Shown here in pieces: positions 8,858-17,756 of a stretch of DNA of 64,000 nt. The position numbers and the translations under genes were made by a program. Position 1 is the stretch's first letter. Each line of letters starts with the position of its first letter. The notes below the pieces were generated by a model, which worked only from the letters and a program-made list of their open reading frames with translations, did not search any database and was not told where the DNA came from. The DNA is from an uncultured Mediterraneibacter sp. (lineage in GTDB: Bacteria > Bacillota > Clostridia > Lachnospirales > Lachnospiraceae): NCBI GenBank assembly GCA_944381495.1, contig CALWLJ010000016.1, positions 18,192 to 82,191 of the forward strand, written 5' to 3'.

Positions 8858-10918
8858 TCAATGCTTCTTCCGGTGTATATTCCGGATGGTCTTCTTCTTC
8901 GGCATCTTTCCTTCTCTCTTTTCTCCTTTTTCAACCCGTCTTCTTTCATCCCCAGAGAGTTTTCTCCGATCCCTCTGAGCTGAGGTCCGTGCTGCCGAAG
9001 ATTTCATAGCATTCTCCGCAGCTCTCCCAGTCCCCCCGAACTTTCTGCGGGGACGGATCAGACACTTCGGACCATATCCGATAAGATCTGTCCGGCCGGC
9101 TTTCACAAGCGCCTCATGAACCAAATCATACAATTCCGGATTTCTGTACTGGATCAGAGCACGCTGCATGGCCTTTTCATGAGGACTTTTCGGCACATAA
9201 ACCGGCTGCATGTTCCTGGGATCCAGCCCGGTATAATACATACAGGTAGATAATGTGGAAGGGGTGGGATAGAAATCCTGCACCTGTTCCGGCATATATC
9301 CCAGATCTCTGCAGTATTCGGCCAGTTCAACCGCTTCCTTCAGGGTAGATCCCGGATGAGAAGACATAAGATATGGAACCAGATACTGCTTCATTCCCAG
9401 TCTGTTATTCATTTGATAAAATTGTCTCGTAAACTCCTCATAGACGCTGTGTTCCGGTTTTCCCATCAGCTTCAGCACCGGAGCGGCGACGTGTTCCGGT
9501 GCCACCTTAAGCTGTCCGCTCACATGATACTGGCACAACTCCTTCAAGAAATCTTTTTTTCGGTCAGCCAAAAGATAATCAAACCGGATACCGGAACGGA
9601 TAAATACCTTCTTCACCCCGGGTACTTCACGGAGTTTCTTCAAAAGACTTACATAGTCACTGTGATCCGCATCCAGATTGGGACAGGGTGACGGAAACAG
9701 GCACTGACGGTTAGGACAAACGCCTTTCACCATCTGTTTCTGACATGACGGATGCCGGAAATCCGCTGTGGGTCCGCCTACATCATGAATATATCCCTTA
9801 AACTCTTTATCTCGCGTGATTTCTTCTGCTTCCTTCAGGAGAGACTCATGGCTTCGGACTTGCACAATCCTGCCTTGATGAAAAGTCAGAGCGCAGAAAC
9901 TGCATCCCCCGAAACACCCCCTGCTGCTGATCAAACTGAACTTTACTTCAGCTATAGCCGGAACCCCGCCCTTTTCCCTGTATGACGGATGGTATGTCCG
10001 GGTATAGGGAAGACTGTACACATCGTCCATCTCCGTCTGAGACAGCGGCTTAGAGGCCGGATTCTGGACAACATATAGATGATCGGAATAAGGTTCCGCC
10101 AGACGTTTTCCTGCAAATGGGTCTGTATTTCGATATTGAATATAAAAACTCTCCGCATATTTTTTCTTATCTGCTTTCAATTCATCAAAGGAGGGCAGAA
10201 ACAAAGCATCATATATCCGTCCTCTGTCTTTCATCTTTACGACCGTACCGTCAATATAGGTAATCTCCTCCACAGGAATTCCTGCCTCCAGCGCCTCCGC
10301 GATCTGAGCGATGGAGCGTTCTCCCATTCCATAAGAGATAATATCTGCGCCTGAATCCAGCAGGATAGAGCGTTTCAGACTGTCCGACCAGTAATCGTAG
10401 TGCGCCATCCGGCGGAGACTTGCTTCAATTCCCCCCATAATAATCGGTGTTTTCTTATATGTTTTGCGGATCAGATTCCCATATACTGCACAGGCATGAT
10501 CCGGACGTTTTCCCATTTCACCGCCCGGCGTATAAGCATCTGTTTTTCTCCTCTTCCTGGAAACAGAATAATGGTTAACCATAGAGTCCATATTTCCAGC
10601 AGATACAAGGAAACCAAGACGTGGTTCGCCAAACTCGGTTATACTTTCCGGGTCCTTCCAGTCCGGCTGAGAAAGGATTGCAACCCGGTATCCAAGAGAC
10701 TCAAGCACACGGCTGATCACGGCATAACCGAAAGAAGGATGGTCCACATAGGCGTCACCGATCACATAAACAAAATCCGCCTGATCCCATCCTCGTTCTT
10801 CCATTTCTTTTCTGTTTACAGGAAGAAAACTCCGCTGTTCTTTTTCGAAGTTCTTCTCCGTTTCTTTCTGTGTCCTGTAATCAGGACGCCTGTTCATCTG
10901 CTTCATATTTTCCCGCAT
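8858..10918 (-). CDS. YgiQ-family radical SAM protein
   Basis: 686 residues. The radical SAM cluster motif CX3CX2C is at Cys335, Cys339 and Cys342 (GCFGGCSFCAL). The N-terminal region (about 40-330) is the UPF0313 domain seen in YgiQ proteins; the C terminus (about 630-686) is a Lys/Arg-rich tail. The biochemical role of the family is not settled. The first ATG overlaps the HAD gene by 16 bp; ATGs at codons 5 and 8 are alternatives with equally weak ribosome binding sites. Confidence 0.9.
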   Translation of the reverse strand: MRENMKQMNRRPDYRTQKETEKNFEKEQRSFLPVNRKEMEERGWDQADFVYVIGDAYVDHPSFGYAVISRVLESLGYRVAILSQPDWKDPESITEFGEPRLGFLVSAGNMDSMVNHYSVSRKRRKTDAYTPGGEMGKRPDHACAVYGNLIRKTYKKTPIIMGGIEASLRRMAHYDYWSDSLKRSILLDSGADIISYGMGERSIAQIAEALEAGIPVEEITYIDGTVVKMKDRGRIYDALFLPSFDELKADKKKYAESFYIQYRNTDPFAGKRLAEPYSDHLYVVQNPASKPLSQTEMDDVYSLPYTRTYHPSYREKGGVPAIAEVKFSLISSRGCFGGCSFCALTFHQGRIVQVRSHESLLKEAEEITRDKEFKGYIHDVGGPTADFRHPSCQKQMVKGVCPNRQCLFPSPCPNLDADHSDYVSLLKKLREVPGVKKVFIRSGIRFDYLLADRKKDFLKELCQYHVSGQLKVAPEHVAAPVLKLMGKPEHSVYEEFTRQFYQMNNRLGMKQYLVPYLMSSHPGSTLKEAVELAEYCRDLGYMPEQVQDFYPTPSTLSTCMYYTGLDPRNMQPVYVPKSPHEKAMQRALIQYRNPELYDLVHEALVKAGRTDLIGYGPKCLIRPRRKFGGTGRAAENAMKSSAARTSAQRDRRKLSGDERRRVEKGEKREGKMPKKKTIRNIHRKKH

Positions 10919-11580
10919 CTTTCATAAGTATTGTCCCGTATTTCATAGAAATCATGAATAAAATAGTCTGCCAGTCTTTTCTTTTCCGCCTCGAGAGGAC
11001 GTGAAAAATCGTCATCAACGGCGCATACCTGCATCCCCGCATTTTTCCCGGCAAGAATCCCGTTGGGTACATCTTCAAAGACCAGGCATTTTTCCGGATC
11101 CACACGAAGGTCCTCCGCCACCTTTAGATATACGTCTGGAGCCGGTTTGCCGGCAGACACTTCACAGGAAGTACGGACAGAAGAAAAAAACTCTGTCATT
11201 CCTCTTGCATCCAGCGCCGCCTGGGCGATCTGCCGGTCATTGCTGGTGGCAATTCCAAGCAGAATCCCTCGGGAACGCATGGCGTTCAAAAAATCCATAG
11301 CCCCTCTTTTTGGAAAAACTCTGGTAGCATAAAGTTCCAGCGTCATTTCCTGCCAGTCTTTCTTCACCTGATCCACAGTTCGGTGCATAGCCGGAAAAGT
11401 GTCCACAAAATACTGTGCCGTCTCCGTATAGCTCATACCTTCAATAGCTTTATGAAAATCTTCAGGAGGGGTCAGTCCGTACCGTTCCATATAGATCCGA
11501 TCTACTTCCGGCCAGATCCACATAGAATCCACCAGCGATCCGTCCATATCAAAGATTACCGCTTCCTTGTCTTTCAACAT
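10903..11580 (-). CDS. HAD-superfamily phosphatase, beta-phosphoglucomutase-like
   Basis: 225 residues. HAD motif I FDMDGSLVDS gives the nucleophile Asp10 and acid/base Asp12; motif II is in GIATSNDR; motif III/IV in CLVFEDVPNGILAGKNAGM. A helical cap (residues about 18-85) between motif I and the core places it with subclass I enzymes such as phosphoglycolate phosphatase or beta-phosphoglucomutase. Substrate unknown. It overlaps rsuA-type upstream and ygiQ downstream, so it is part of a tight operon. Confidence 0.9.
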   Translation of the reverse strand: MLKDKEAVIFDMDGSLVDSMWIWPEVDRIYMERYGLTPPEDFHKAIEGMSYTETAQYFVDTFPAMHRTVDQVKKDWQEMTLELYATRVFPKRGAMDFLNAMRSRGILLGIATSNDRQIAQAALDARGMTEFFSSVRTSCEVSAGKPAPDVYLKVAEDLRVDPEKCLVFEDVPNGILAGKNAGMQVCAVDDDFSRPLEAEKKRLADYFIHDFYEIRDNTYERCGKI

Positions 11581-12281
11581 AAACTGTCCACCTCTTCTTT
11601 CGTCAGTTTCCTGTACTCTCCCGGCATCAGCTCCTGATCCAGTACAAGAGGCCCCATCTGAAGCCGCTTTAGATATATAACTTCCTTACCCACCGCGTGA
11701 AACATGCGTTTCACCTGATGAAATCTTCCCTCCCGTATCGTCAGACAGATCCTGGAGATATCACCGCTTTCCAGGATTTGAAGCTCTGCAGGCATAGTCA
11801 ATCTGTCATCCCCGATATCCACGCCTTCCGCAAAAATAAGGACGTCCTTTTCTGTCACTTTCCCCTGTACATCTGCATAATATACTTTGTCCACATGTTT
11901 TCGCGGAGAAAGAAGCCGGTGGGCCATTTCTCCATCATTTGTGATCAAAAGCAGCCCTTCTGTATCTTTGTCCAGTCTGCCTACCGGGAAAAGTCCTTTC
12001 CGCCGCTGATCCTTCAGCAGGTCCATAACGGTCATATCCATCCGATCCTCAGTAGCGGTTACCGTCCCGGCAGGTTTGTTCAGCATATAATATTCGTATT
12101 TTTCATAAGTAACAGTCCTGCCATTATATGTGACCTGATCCTTTTCCGTATCAATCTTCTCCTCCGGACGTTTCACTGTCACTCCATTGACCGCGGCCAG
12201 ACCGCCGGCAATATCCTTTTTCACCTGACTTCTTGTGCCGCAGCCAAGATCAGCCAAATATCTGTCCAGTCGCATTCTCAT
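11574..12281 (-). CDS. RsuA/RluB-family pseudouridine synthase
   Basis: 235 residues from the ATG at 12281, whose ATGA overlaps the stop of the upstream methyltransferase gene and which has a GGTGG site eight bases upstream; the longer frame from 12299 lacks a usable site. An N-terminal S4 domain (MRLDRYLADLG) is followed by the catalytic block GRLDKDTEGLLLITNDG. The family makes one pseudouridine in 16S (RsuA) or 23S rRNA (RluB, RluE, RluF); the short length favours the RsuA type, but the target is inferred. Confidence 0.9.
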   Translation of the reverse strand: MRMRLDRYLADLGCGTRSQVKKDIAGGLAAVNGVTVKRPEEKIDTEKDQVTYNGRTVTYEKYEYYMLNKPAGTVTATEDRMDMTVMDLLKDQRRKGLFPVGRLDKDTEGLLLITNDGEMAHRLLSPRKHVDKVYYADVQGKVTEKDVLIFAEGVDIGDDRLTMPAELQILESGDISRICLTIREGRFHQVKRMFHAVGKEVIYLKRLQMGPLVLDQELMPGEYRKLTKEEVDSLC

Positions 12282-13669
12282 GATGACTGCCACCGCCATC
12301 CTGGAAGATATTTATTTTTCAACATCTGGTTCACCAGCTTTCCAAAACCAAGGGGATAGCCGTCTACACATACCAGATACCATCCCTTCTCACGAGAAGA
12401 TACCAGGTCTTCTACATCCAGTGTCTCTCCCTTTAAATACTTGATTACGCGCTCATCTGAAACAGAAAGATCCAGAATATGGCTGTATTCCTCTTTCTTC
12501 AGGTTCATAGCCAGAGCCTGGCTGGGCTCAAACCGATTTTTCTTCAGCTCCCCCATGAGCAGTCCGGTCCGAAGAAAGCGGATTCCTTTCAATGAAGGAA
12601 GTCCCTCAGGCATATAATATACCTTATCACCGCGAATATCCATCCGGGAGGAATCCATCTCTCTGTCAATATCCTGCAGGAACTTTTCCAGTTCTTCCGG
12701 AAGCTTTTTCCTCCTGCCGGAAGAGACCGGACGTCTGGGATGACTATTCCCGTCCCCCTTCTGCAGCAGCGCGAGAAAATGTCCCTCTCCCTGCATTCTG
12801 TGAGGGAAAATACGCACGGTTTTTCTTAGTTCTCCGTTCCCTGTTTCTGTTGCCTCAGGAATGCCAGAAGCGAATCCCTCATACCCATCCATTTCACAAA
12901 CACGGAACTGCGGATATTGCGCCAGAAGATACTCTATCGTCTGCTCGTTTTCCTCGGGCGAGAACGTGCAGGTTGAATAGAGCATCATCCCGCCGGGGCG
13001 CAGCATCTGCGCCGCCTGTGTAATAATACTCTTCTGGATCTTTGCAAAATACTCCGGACCATGTTCTTCCCAGGCACGTACCATTTTTCTGTCCTTGCGG
13101 AACATTCCTTCTCCGGAGCAAGGCGCGTCGATTAAAATTTTGTCAAAATATTCGCTGAAATATGAAACCAGCTTTCCAGGCTCTTCACTGAGTACCAGTA
13201 CATTTCCTATTCCGAACAATTCCAGGTTTTTCAGGAGTCCTTTCGCTCTGGAGCTGCTCAGATCATTTGCGGCAAGCAGACCGGATCCGTTCAGTCTGGC
13301 TCCAAGCTCTGTAGCTTTACCGCCGGGAGCTGCGCATACATCCAGCACACGGTCTCCCGGCTCCACAGGGAGACGGTCAGCAGGTGTCATAGCGCTTGGC
13401 TCCTGCAGATAATATAGTCCGGCAAAATAATATGGATGCTTTGCCGGCTGGCAGGCATCCCCGTCGTAATAAAAACCATTGTGTATCCAAGGGACCGGTT
13501 TCAGAGGCCAGGGTGCAATCTTAAGGAAGTCCTCTACAGATATTTTTGCTGTATTCACCCTCAGCCCATAATATCTGGGTTTATCAAAACAATCAATATA
13601 GCTGTCATATTCCTCGCCCAGCAGGTTCCTCATCTTTGCCACAAAGGCATCAGGCAGATTCTGGTTCAT
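12278..13669 (-). CDS. RsmF-like rRNA (cytosine-C5)-methyltransferase
   Basis: 463 residues of the NOL1/NOP2/Sun family. The SAM-binding motif CAAPGGKAT is at 112-120, the motif IV cysteine at DAPCSGEGMF (Cys184), and the catalytic motif VI cysteine in YSTCTF (Cys234). The C-terminal part (about 300-463) matches the extra domains of RsmF, including a PUA-like end. It methylates cytosine-5 in rRNA; the exact base is not readable here. First gene of an operon continuing with rsuA-type, HAD and ygiQ; start has GGAG six bases upstream and a structured leader. Confidence 0.92.
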   Translation of the reverse strand: MNQNLPDAFVAKMRNLLGEEYDSYIDCFDKPRYYGLRVNTAKISVEDFLKIAPWPLKPVPWIHNGFYYDGDACQPAKHPYYFAGLYYLQEPSAMTPADRLPVEPGDRVLDVCAAPGGKATELGARLNGSGLLAANDLSSSRAKGLLKNLELFGIGNVLVLSEEPGKLVSYFSEYFDKILIDAPCSGEGMFRKDRKMVRAWEEHGPEYFAKIQKSIITQAAQMLRPGGMMLYSTCTFSPEENEQTIEYLLAQYPQFRVCEMDGYEGFASGIPEATETGNGELRKTVRIFPHRMQGEGHFLALLQKGDGNSHPRRPVSSGRRKKLPEELEKFLQDIDREMDSSRMDIRGDKVYYMPEGLPSLKGIRFLRTGLLMGELKKNRFEPSQALAMNLKKEEYSHILDLSVSDERVIKYLKGETLDVEDLVSSREKGWYLVCVDGYPLGFGKLVNQMLKNKYLPGWRWQSS

Positions 13670-13684
13670 CTTTATCTCCGTTCC

Positions 13685-13782
13685 GCCGCCGGAAAAGGCG
13701 GCCAGTAAATCTTAATTTTCTCAAAATACGCGCCGGAAGACCCGGCAGACCGACAATCGGTCTGGGTTGCGCTTAGCGCAAT
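13685..13782 (-). other. Structured 5' leader of the RsmF operon
   Basis: Between the promoter and the gene lie four adjacent hairpins: 13767-13781 (TTGCGCT/AGCGCAA), 13746-13764 (CAGACCGA/TCGGTCTG), 13732-13746 (GCCGG/CCGGC) and 13685-13702 (GCCGCC/GGCGGC). The last ends 15 bases before the start codon. None has a U-tract, so these are not ordinary terminators. I do not recognise a known RNA family. Confidence 0.55.
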
Positions 13783-13783
13783 C

Positions 13784-13812
13784 ATTATACCATGATTCCA
13801 CGGCTCATGAAA
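13784..13812 (-). promoter_or_regulatory. Extended -10 promoter of the RsmF operon
   Basis: TATAAT at 13789-13784 preceded by TGG (extended -10), with a weak -35 TTTCAT 17 bp upstream (13812-13807). The palindrome at 13767-13781 follows directly at the expected start of transcription. Confidence 0.6.
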
Positions 13813-13851
13813 GCCTTTTGACAAGTTTCGTCTGAAAGGCGTTATATCGTT

Positions 13852-14676
13852 TTATTTATAACGAACCACTTTGTCTTCCACATATCGGAGCGCCGGATAT
13901 GGATTCACACTGACTTCCTCTTTTCCAGTATCCACATAAATCCCCAAATGCAGATGAACCGGAAAGTTCCCGGTCGTGCCTTCTATTTTGCTGTACCCCG
14001 TATCCCCCATATATCCGAGTAGATCTCCCGCATTCACCCGATCTCCTTCTTCAAGGTCGGCATAGGAATCAAGATGCGCATAATAGAAATATCCTCCATG
14101 AGGAGCCCGAATCCCAAGCCGGTAGCCCCCCAGTTCCAGCCAGCCTTTGCTCTCCACAACTCCATCTGTCATGCTGACCACCGGAAGAACCCCCCTTTCA
14201 TTTACTGAAGGCATAATATCTGTCCCCTCATGTCCACGGTCTCCGCCATAACTTCTTCCGTACATCCAGGAGTCTTCAAACGAAACCGAAGGTCCGGTGC
14301 CGTCCGTACTTTCTGCGACAGGAAAATAATTCAGATCGTCCCAGACAGCGCTGCATGCAGAGATATAGGAGCTCCATCCGGGACGGAGTTCCCAGCGAGC
14401 TCTGCATGCAGACATTTCTGTTATATTGCTTCGGACTTTTTCCTGCCCAAAATCAGTTTCAAGCCAGTAAATACCTAACAACTCCCCCGGCGTGCTTATT
14501 TCTTTTATCTCATCAATCCGACTGTCCGTCAGAGGCTGGCTGCGGAATTCCGGAGAACTCACAGTCCGGTCATCAAGTCGTTCTGTTTCACTCAAATATC
14601 GAAGTCTGGGAATCCACAGCGCAGGAAATAAAATCAGAAGAAAAAGGATCAACCCGCAATATCGTGCCTGTCTCAA
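13852..14676 (-). CDS. M23-family metallopeptidase, membrane-anchored
   Basis: 274 residues beginning with TTG, chosen because AAAGGAG lies seven bases upstream. Residues 7-22 form an N-terminal signal anchor. The zinc ligands of the M23/LytM fold are present: His149 and Asp153 (GHEGTDIM), and His241 in HLHLG with His201 nearby. Such enzymes cut peptide cross-links in peptidoglycan outside the membrane. The intact site suggests an active enzyme. Divergent from ylbJ; a role in sporulation or cell separation is possible but not shown. Confidence 0.88.
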   Translation of the reverse strand: MRQARYCGLILFLLILFPALWIPRLRYLSETERLDDRTVSSPEFRSQPLTDSRIDEIKEISTPGELLGIYWLETDFGQEKVRSNITEMSACRARWELRPGWSSYISACSAVWDDLNYFPVAESTDGTGPSVSFEDSWMYGRSYGGDRGHEGTDIMPSVNERGVLPVVSMTDGVVESKGWLELGGYRLGIRAPHGGYFYYAHLDSYADLEEGDRVNAGDLLGYMGDTGYSKIEGTTGNFPVHLHLGIYVDTGKEEVSVNPYPALRYVEDKVVRYK

Positions 14677-14851
14677 GGAAATCTCCTTTTTCTTTTACTA
14701 TATGAGTCTGATTTCAAAAGAATTCTGGCAAACTTTCATCCTTTAAACAGCAGAGGGCTTTTCTGAACGTTCTGATAAAATCTGTCAGAATAACCCGTTT
14801 TGCCGTATCATATATTTATAATAATCACAATGGTCTGGAGCCTTTCTTTGT

Positions 14852-15784
14852 ATGAAGCACTTTCCTTACGGTATTCTTATAACAACACTTTTTATTTTGA
14901 TGCTGATCATGCCCAAGGCTGTTTTCAACGGTGCTGCAGAAGGGCTTCTTTTATGGTATCAGGTGGTCTTTCCAACTCTATTTCCCTTCATGCTGATTAC
15001 CGGACTTCTCATGGCCACCGGCGGCCTTAACCTGATTTCCCGTATCTTCTCCGGTCTCTTCCGAAGAATTTTCCGAGTATCAGATAATGGTACTTTCGCT
15101 GTTCTGGCTGGGTTTCTCTGTGGATATCCCATGGGAGCAAAAGTTACAGCGGACCTGATGCGAAGCGGACGGATCAGCTTCCAGGAAGGTTGTTATCTTC
15201 TATCTTTCTGTAACAACACAAGTCCTGTCTTTATTTTGAATTTTATTGTATGGAAAACATTCGGCAGAGAGGATATGGCTTTCCCCACGCTGGTCATCCT
15301 TATCCTTTCACCCATGACGCTCAGCTTTCTTTTCCGAAAATTTTATCTGAAAGGACAAAACTTCTTTCCGTGTCCAGATACTGGGAAGAAATCATACTCA
15401 CGGCTCGACTTCTCTACTTTGGACACTTGTATGATGAACAGCTTTGAATCCATTGTTAAAGTAGGAGGATATATTATTCTTTTTTCTGTACTCATCACTC
15501 TTCTGGATGAGCTGCCTGGGAACCATCCGCTTATTCTTGCAGTTTCTCCTCTTCTAGAGGTTACAAACGGGATCATAATGCTGAACACTTCAATAGATAA
15601 CTTTTCCCTATGCTATCCTGCCGTCCTGGCTTTGACATCATTCGGAGGGCTCTGTTCTGTGGCTCAAACTCAGTGTATGCTCCAGGGTACAGGGATAAAA
15701 ATGCTCCCCTATATAGCAGAAAAACTGGCTGCCGCAGGGGCAGCCAGTCTGATGGCAGCAGTCTATCTGTATATAACAGGATAG
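14852..15784 (+). CDS. ylbJ: YlbJ-like sporulation membrane protein (nucleoside-recognition Gate domains)
   Basis: 310 residues with about eight hydrophobic segments and the family signature AGFLCGYPMGAKV near residue 90. It belongs to the Gate/nucleoside-recognition family. In Bacillus subtilis ylbJ, needed for spores, lies directly after ylbH (rsmD) and ylbI (coaD); here the same three genes are neighbours but ylbJ is inverted and convergent. The ribosome binding site CTGGAG is 11 bases from the ATG, rather far. Nearest -10-like box is TATAAT at 14817-14822 without a clear -35, which could mean another sigma factor. Confidence 0.85.
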   Translation: MKHFPYGILITTLFILMLIMPKAVFNGAAEGLLLWYQVVFPTLFPFMLITGLLMATGGLNLISRIFSGLFRRIFRVSDNGTFAVLAGFLCGYPMGAKVTADLMRSGRISFQEGCYLLSFCNNTSPVFILNFIVWKTFGREDMAFPTLVILILSPMTLSFLFRKFYLKGQNFFPCPDTGKKSYSRLDFSTLDTCMMNSFESIVKVGGYIILFSVLITLLDELPGNHPLILAVSPLLEVTNGIIMLNTSIDNFSLCYPAVLALTSFGGLCSVAQTQCMLQGTGIKMLPYIAEKLAAAGAASLMAAVYLYITG

Positions 15785-15797
15785 ATTATGTCATTTT

Positions 15798-16376
15798 CTA
15801 ATTTGATTCATCTGTCTGTGTATAATCATCGTCTTCTGGTATCACAAGTTCTGAACGATTGGAACGAACTGTATCATAACACTCCTGAAGAGAATTGATC
15901 AATCCGTCATATTTGGTTGTATAACTGTCAAGTGTGTGGCCGATGATGCTTTCCGCATTTGCCAGGAGGTCGTCCGTGTACTGGATTGCCCCGATCCTGA
16001 TCGTGTTGGCATCTGCGGTAGCATTGTCAATAATCTCCTGCGCCTGTGCAGTTGCCTGAGTTACGATCTCGTTTGCCTGTGCATATGCCTGCTGCATGAT
16101 CTCATGCTCACTTACCAGCTCTGTAGTCTGCACCTGTGCTTCTTCGATCATTGCATCAGCCTTCGCCTTTGCATCCGCAAGTATAGCGTCACGGTTGGCA
16201 ATAATCTTCTGGTAACGCTTAATCTCATCAGGTGTCTTCATCCTAAGTTCTCTCAGCAGTTCATCCAGATGCTCTTTATTAACAATAATCTTCGTAGTAG
16301 ACAACGGCTGGAATTTACAATCCCGGTCAATGTACTCCTCGATCTCTTCAATGATCTGTTCAATGCGGCTGCTCAT
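15798..16376 (-). CDS. Coiled-coil protein, DivIVA/ATPase-subunit-like
   Basis: 192 residues, predicted mostly helical, with a long Ala/Gln/Glu-rich coiled coil (about 50-130) and an acidic end. The pattern resembles the stalk subunits of V-type ATPases (E/H) and DivIVA-like proteins, which is why homologues are often called ATPase; no nucleotide-binding motif is present. It overlaps coaD by 17 bp and ends 13 bp from the convergent ylbJ stop, so it is the last gene of the rsmD-coaD operon. Function unknown. Confidence 0.75.
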   Translation of the reverse strand: MSSRIEQIIEEIEEYIDRDCKFQPLSTTKIIVNKEHLDELLRELRMKTPDEIKRYQKIIANRDAILADAKAKADAMIEEAQVQTTELVSEHEIMQQAYAQANEIVTQATAQAQEIIDNATADANTIRIGAIQYTDDLLANAESIIGHTLDSYTTKYDGLINSLQECYDTVRSNRSELVIPEDDDYTQTDESN

Positions 16377-16869
16377 TGTTACACTCTCCTTTTGTACTCA
16401 TCTTTTTCTTTAGTTCCACAGCCACCGCCTCCGGCACAAACTGTGATACATCTCCCCCAAAGGCTGCGATCTCTCTTACTGTAGTGGAACTCAAATATGA
16501 ATATTCTATGCTTGTAGTCAAAAACATGGTCTCCACGCTGGGAGCCAGCTTATTATTAGTCTGTGACATCTGCAGCTCATATTCAAAATCCGTGATCGCC
16601 CTCAGCCCTCTGATGACCACATCAGCTTCCATTCGCGTCGCGAAATCGACCAGAAGCCCCGCGAAAGGTACGATCCGTACATTCTGCAGATCTTTTGTCA
16701 CTTCCTTTAACATTTTAACACGTTCTTCTACAGAAAACAACGGCATTTTGGCTTTATTATTCAATACTCCGACGATTAATTCATCCACGATATTACAGGA
16801 ACGGCGGATGATATCCAGATGTCCGTATGTAACCGGGTCAAAGCTTCCCGGATAGACTGCCCTTAACAT
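16360..16869 (-). CDS. coaD: Phosphopantetheine adenylyltransferase
   Basis: 169 residues, normal for CoaD, which joins ATP and 4'-phosphopantetheine in coenzyme A synthesis. The nucleotidyltransferase motif is [13 protein letters not shown] near residue 6, and ISSTTVR near 128 corresponds to the ISSTxVR signature; [14 protein letters not shown] is also typical. Overlaps rsmD by 7 bp, a pairing found across Firmicutes. Confidence 0.97.
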   Translation of the reverse strand: MLRAVYPGSFDPVTYGHLDIIRRSCNIVDELIVGVLNNKAKMPLFSVEERVKMLKEVTKDLQNVRIVPFAGLLVDFATRMEADVVIRGLRAITDFEYELQMSQTNNKLAPSVETMFLTTSIEYSYLSSTTVREIAAFGGDVSQFVPEAVAVELKKKMSTKGECNNEQPH

Positions 16870-17432
16870 ATTACTTCCTTCCCTGCCTTCTCCAGGAAGA
16901 CATGTTTATTTGTTTTATATACCTTTTCCCTGATCACAGAAAAACCAAGATCATCTGCATAGGAAAAATCAGTTTCCTTCGAAGCCTCAACAATGATAAC
17001 CGTATTCTCGTAAACAAGTCCGGAATCAGACAGATACTCCAGAACTCTTTTCTCCAGCTGTCTGTCATATGGGGGATCCATAAAAATAAAATCAAAAACT
17101 TTCTCCCCTTCCAGACGACAAAGTGCATCCAACACATCATTCGTCATTGTTGTAGCCTTCTGATCAAGTTTCGTAAATTTCAGGTTTTCTTTGATACACG
17201 CCATTGCTTTCGGATTCTTCTCCACAAAAACAGCTTCTTTTGCGCCCCTGCTGAGCGCCTCGATACCGATCCCGCCGCTGCCGCTGAACAGATCAAGGAA
17301 CACACAGTCATAAAGATACGGAGAGATCATATTAAAAAGTGTTTCTTTAATTCGGTCAGTTGTAGGTCTCGTTTCCAGTCCGTCAAGAGTCTTCAGTTTC
17401 AGTCTTTTTGCACTTCCGGCAATCACCCGCAT
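16863..17432 (-). CDS. rsmD: 16S rRNA (guanine966-N2)-methyltransferase
   Basis: 189 residues from the ATG at 17432 ([13 protein letters not shown]), preferred because AGGGGG lies seven bases upstream and RsmD proteins start there; the frame continues to 17483 without support. The SAM-binding [19 protein letters not shown] and the catalytic FMDPPYDR motif are intact. It methylates G966 of 16S rRNA. First gene of an operon with coaD and the coiled-coil gene. Confidence 0.95.
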   Translation of the reverse strand: MRVIAGSAKRLKLKTLDGLETRPTTDRIKETLFNMISPYLYDCVFLDLFSGSGGIGIEALSRGAKEAVFVEKNPKAMACIKENLKFTKLDQKATTMTNDVLDALCRLEGEKVFDFIFMDPPYDRQLEKRVLEYLSDSGLVYENTVIIVEASKETDFSYADDLGFSVIREKVYKTNKHVFLEKAGKEVIC

Positions 17433-17463
17433 ATTCTGTCCCCCTTTTCTGTAACTATGCTGA

Positions 17464-17492
17464 ATTTTAGCAGAAAAAAGCACTCAGGTCAA
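17464..17492 (-). promoter_or_regulatory. Sigma-A promoter of rsmD-coaD, inside a terminator
   Basis: TTGACC (17492-17487) and TAAAAT (17469-17464) with a 17-bp spacer. The -35 box falls in the loop of the SASP terminator (17476-17506), so one stretch of 43 bp ends one transcript and starts the next. Confidence 0.75.
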
Positions 17493-17506
17493 TCCCGAGT
17501 GCTTTT
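17476..17506 (-). terminator. Terminator after the SASP gene
   Basis: A 10-bp stem AAAAGCACTC/GAGTGCTTTT (17476-17485 with 17497-17506) with an 11-base loop and a run of T on the minus strand. It lies 43 bp after the SASP stop codon. Confidence 0.8.
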
Positions 17507-17549
17507 CTCCCAGACTTCAGCACTTTTTACTGTATCTTGCTGAACAGTG

Positions 17550-17756
17550 TTATTTGCCTGCCATCTGCTTTTCCTGCTGTTCGATCATCTTCTTGACCAT
17601 ATATCCGCCTACAGAACCGTTCTGTTTGGAAGTAAGGTCTCCGTTGTACCCGTCAGTTAACGGTACTCCCAGCTCGTTCGCTACCTCATACTTGAATTTG
17701 TCCAGGGCGCCCTTTGCTTCAGGGACTGCCGCTCTGTTGGATGAACGACTTGCCAT
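17550..17756 (-). CDS. Alpha/beta-type small acid-soluble spore protein
   Basis: 68 residues. The family motifs are clear: KYEVANELGVPL in the first half, including the germination-protease cleavage region (FKYEVANELG), and GSVGGYMVKKMIE in the second. These proteins coat spore DNA, protecting it from damage, and are degraded on germination. AAAGGAGG lies a few bases before the ATG. It is direct evidence that the organism forms spores. Expected control is by the forespore sigma factor, but I could not identify a clear sigma-G promoter. Confidence 0.96.
   Translation of the reverse strand: MASRSSNRAAVPEAKGALDKFKYEVANELGVPLTDGYNGDLTSKQNGSVGGYMVKKMIEQQEKQMAGK

Noticed and set aside
13802-13840. 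GCCTTT/AAAGGC hairpin as terminator after the M23 gene
   Set aside because: Long loop and only TTTC after it; not convincing.
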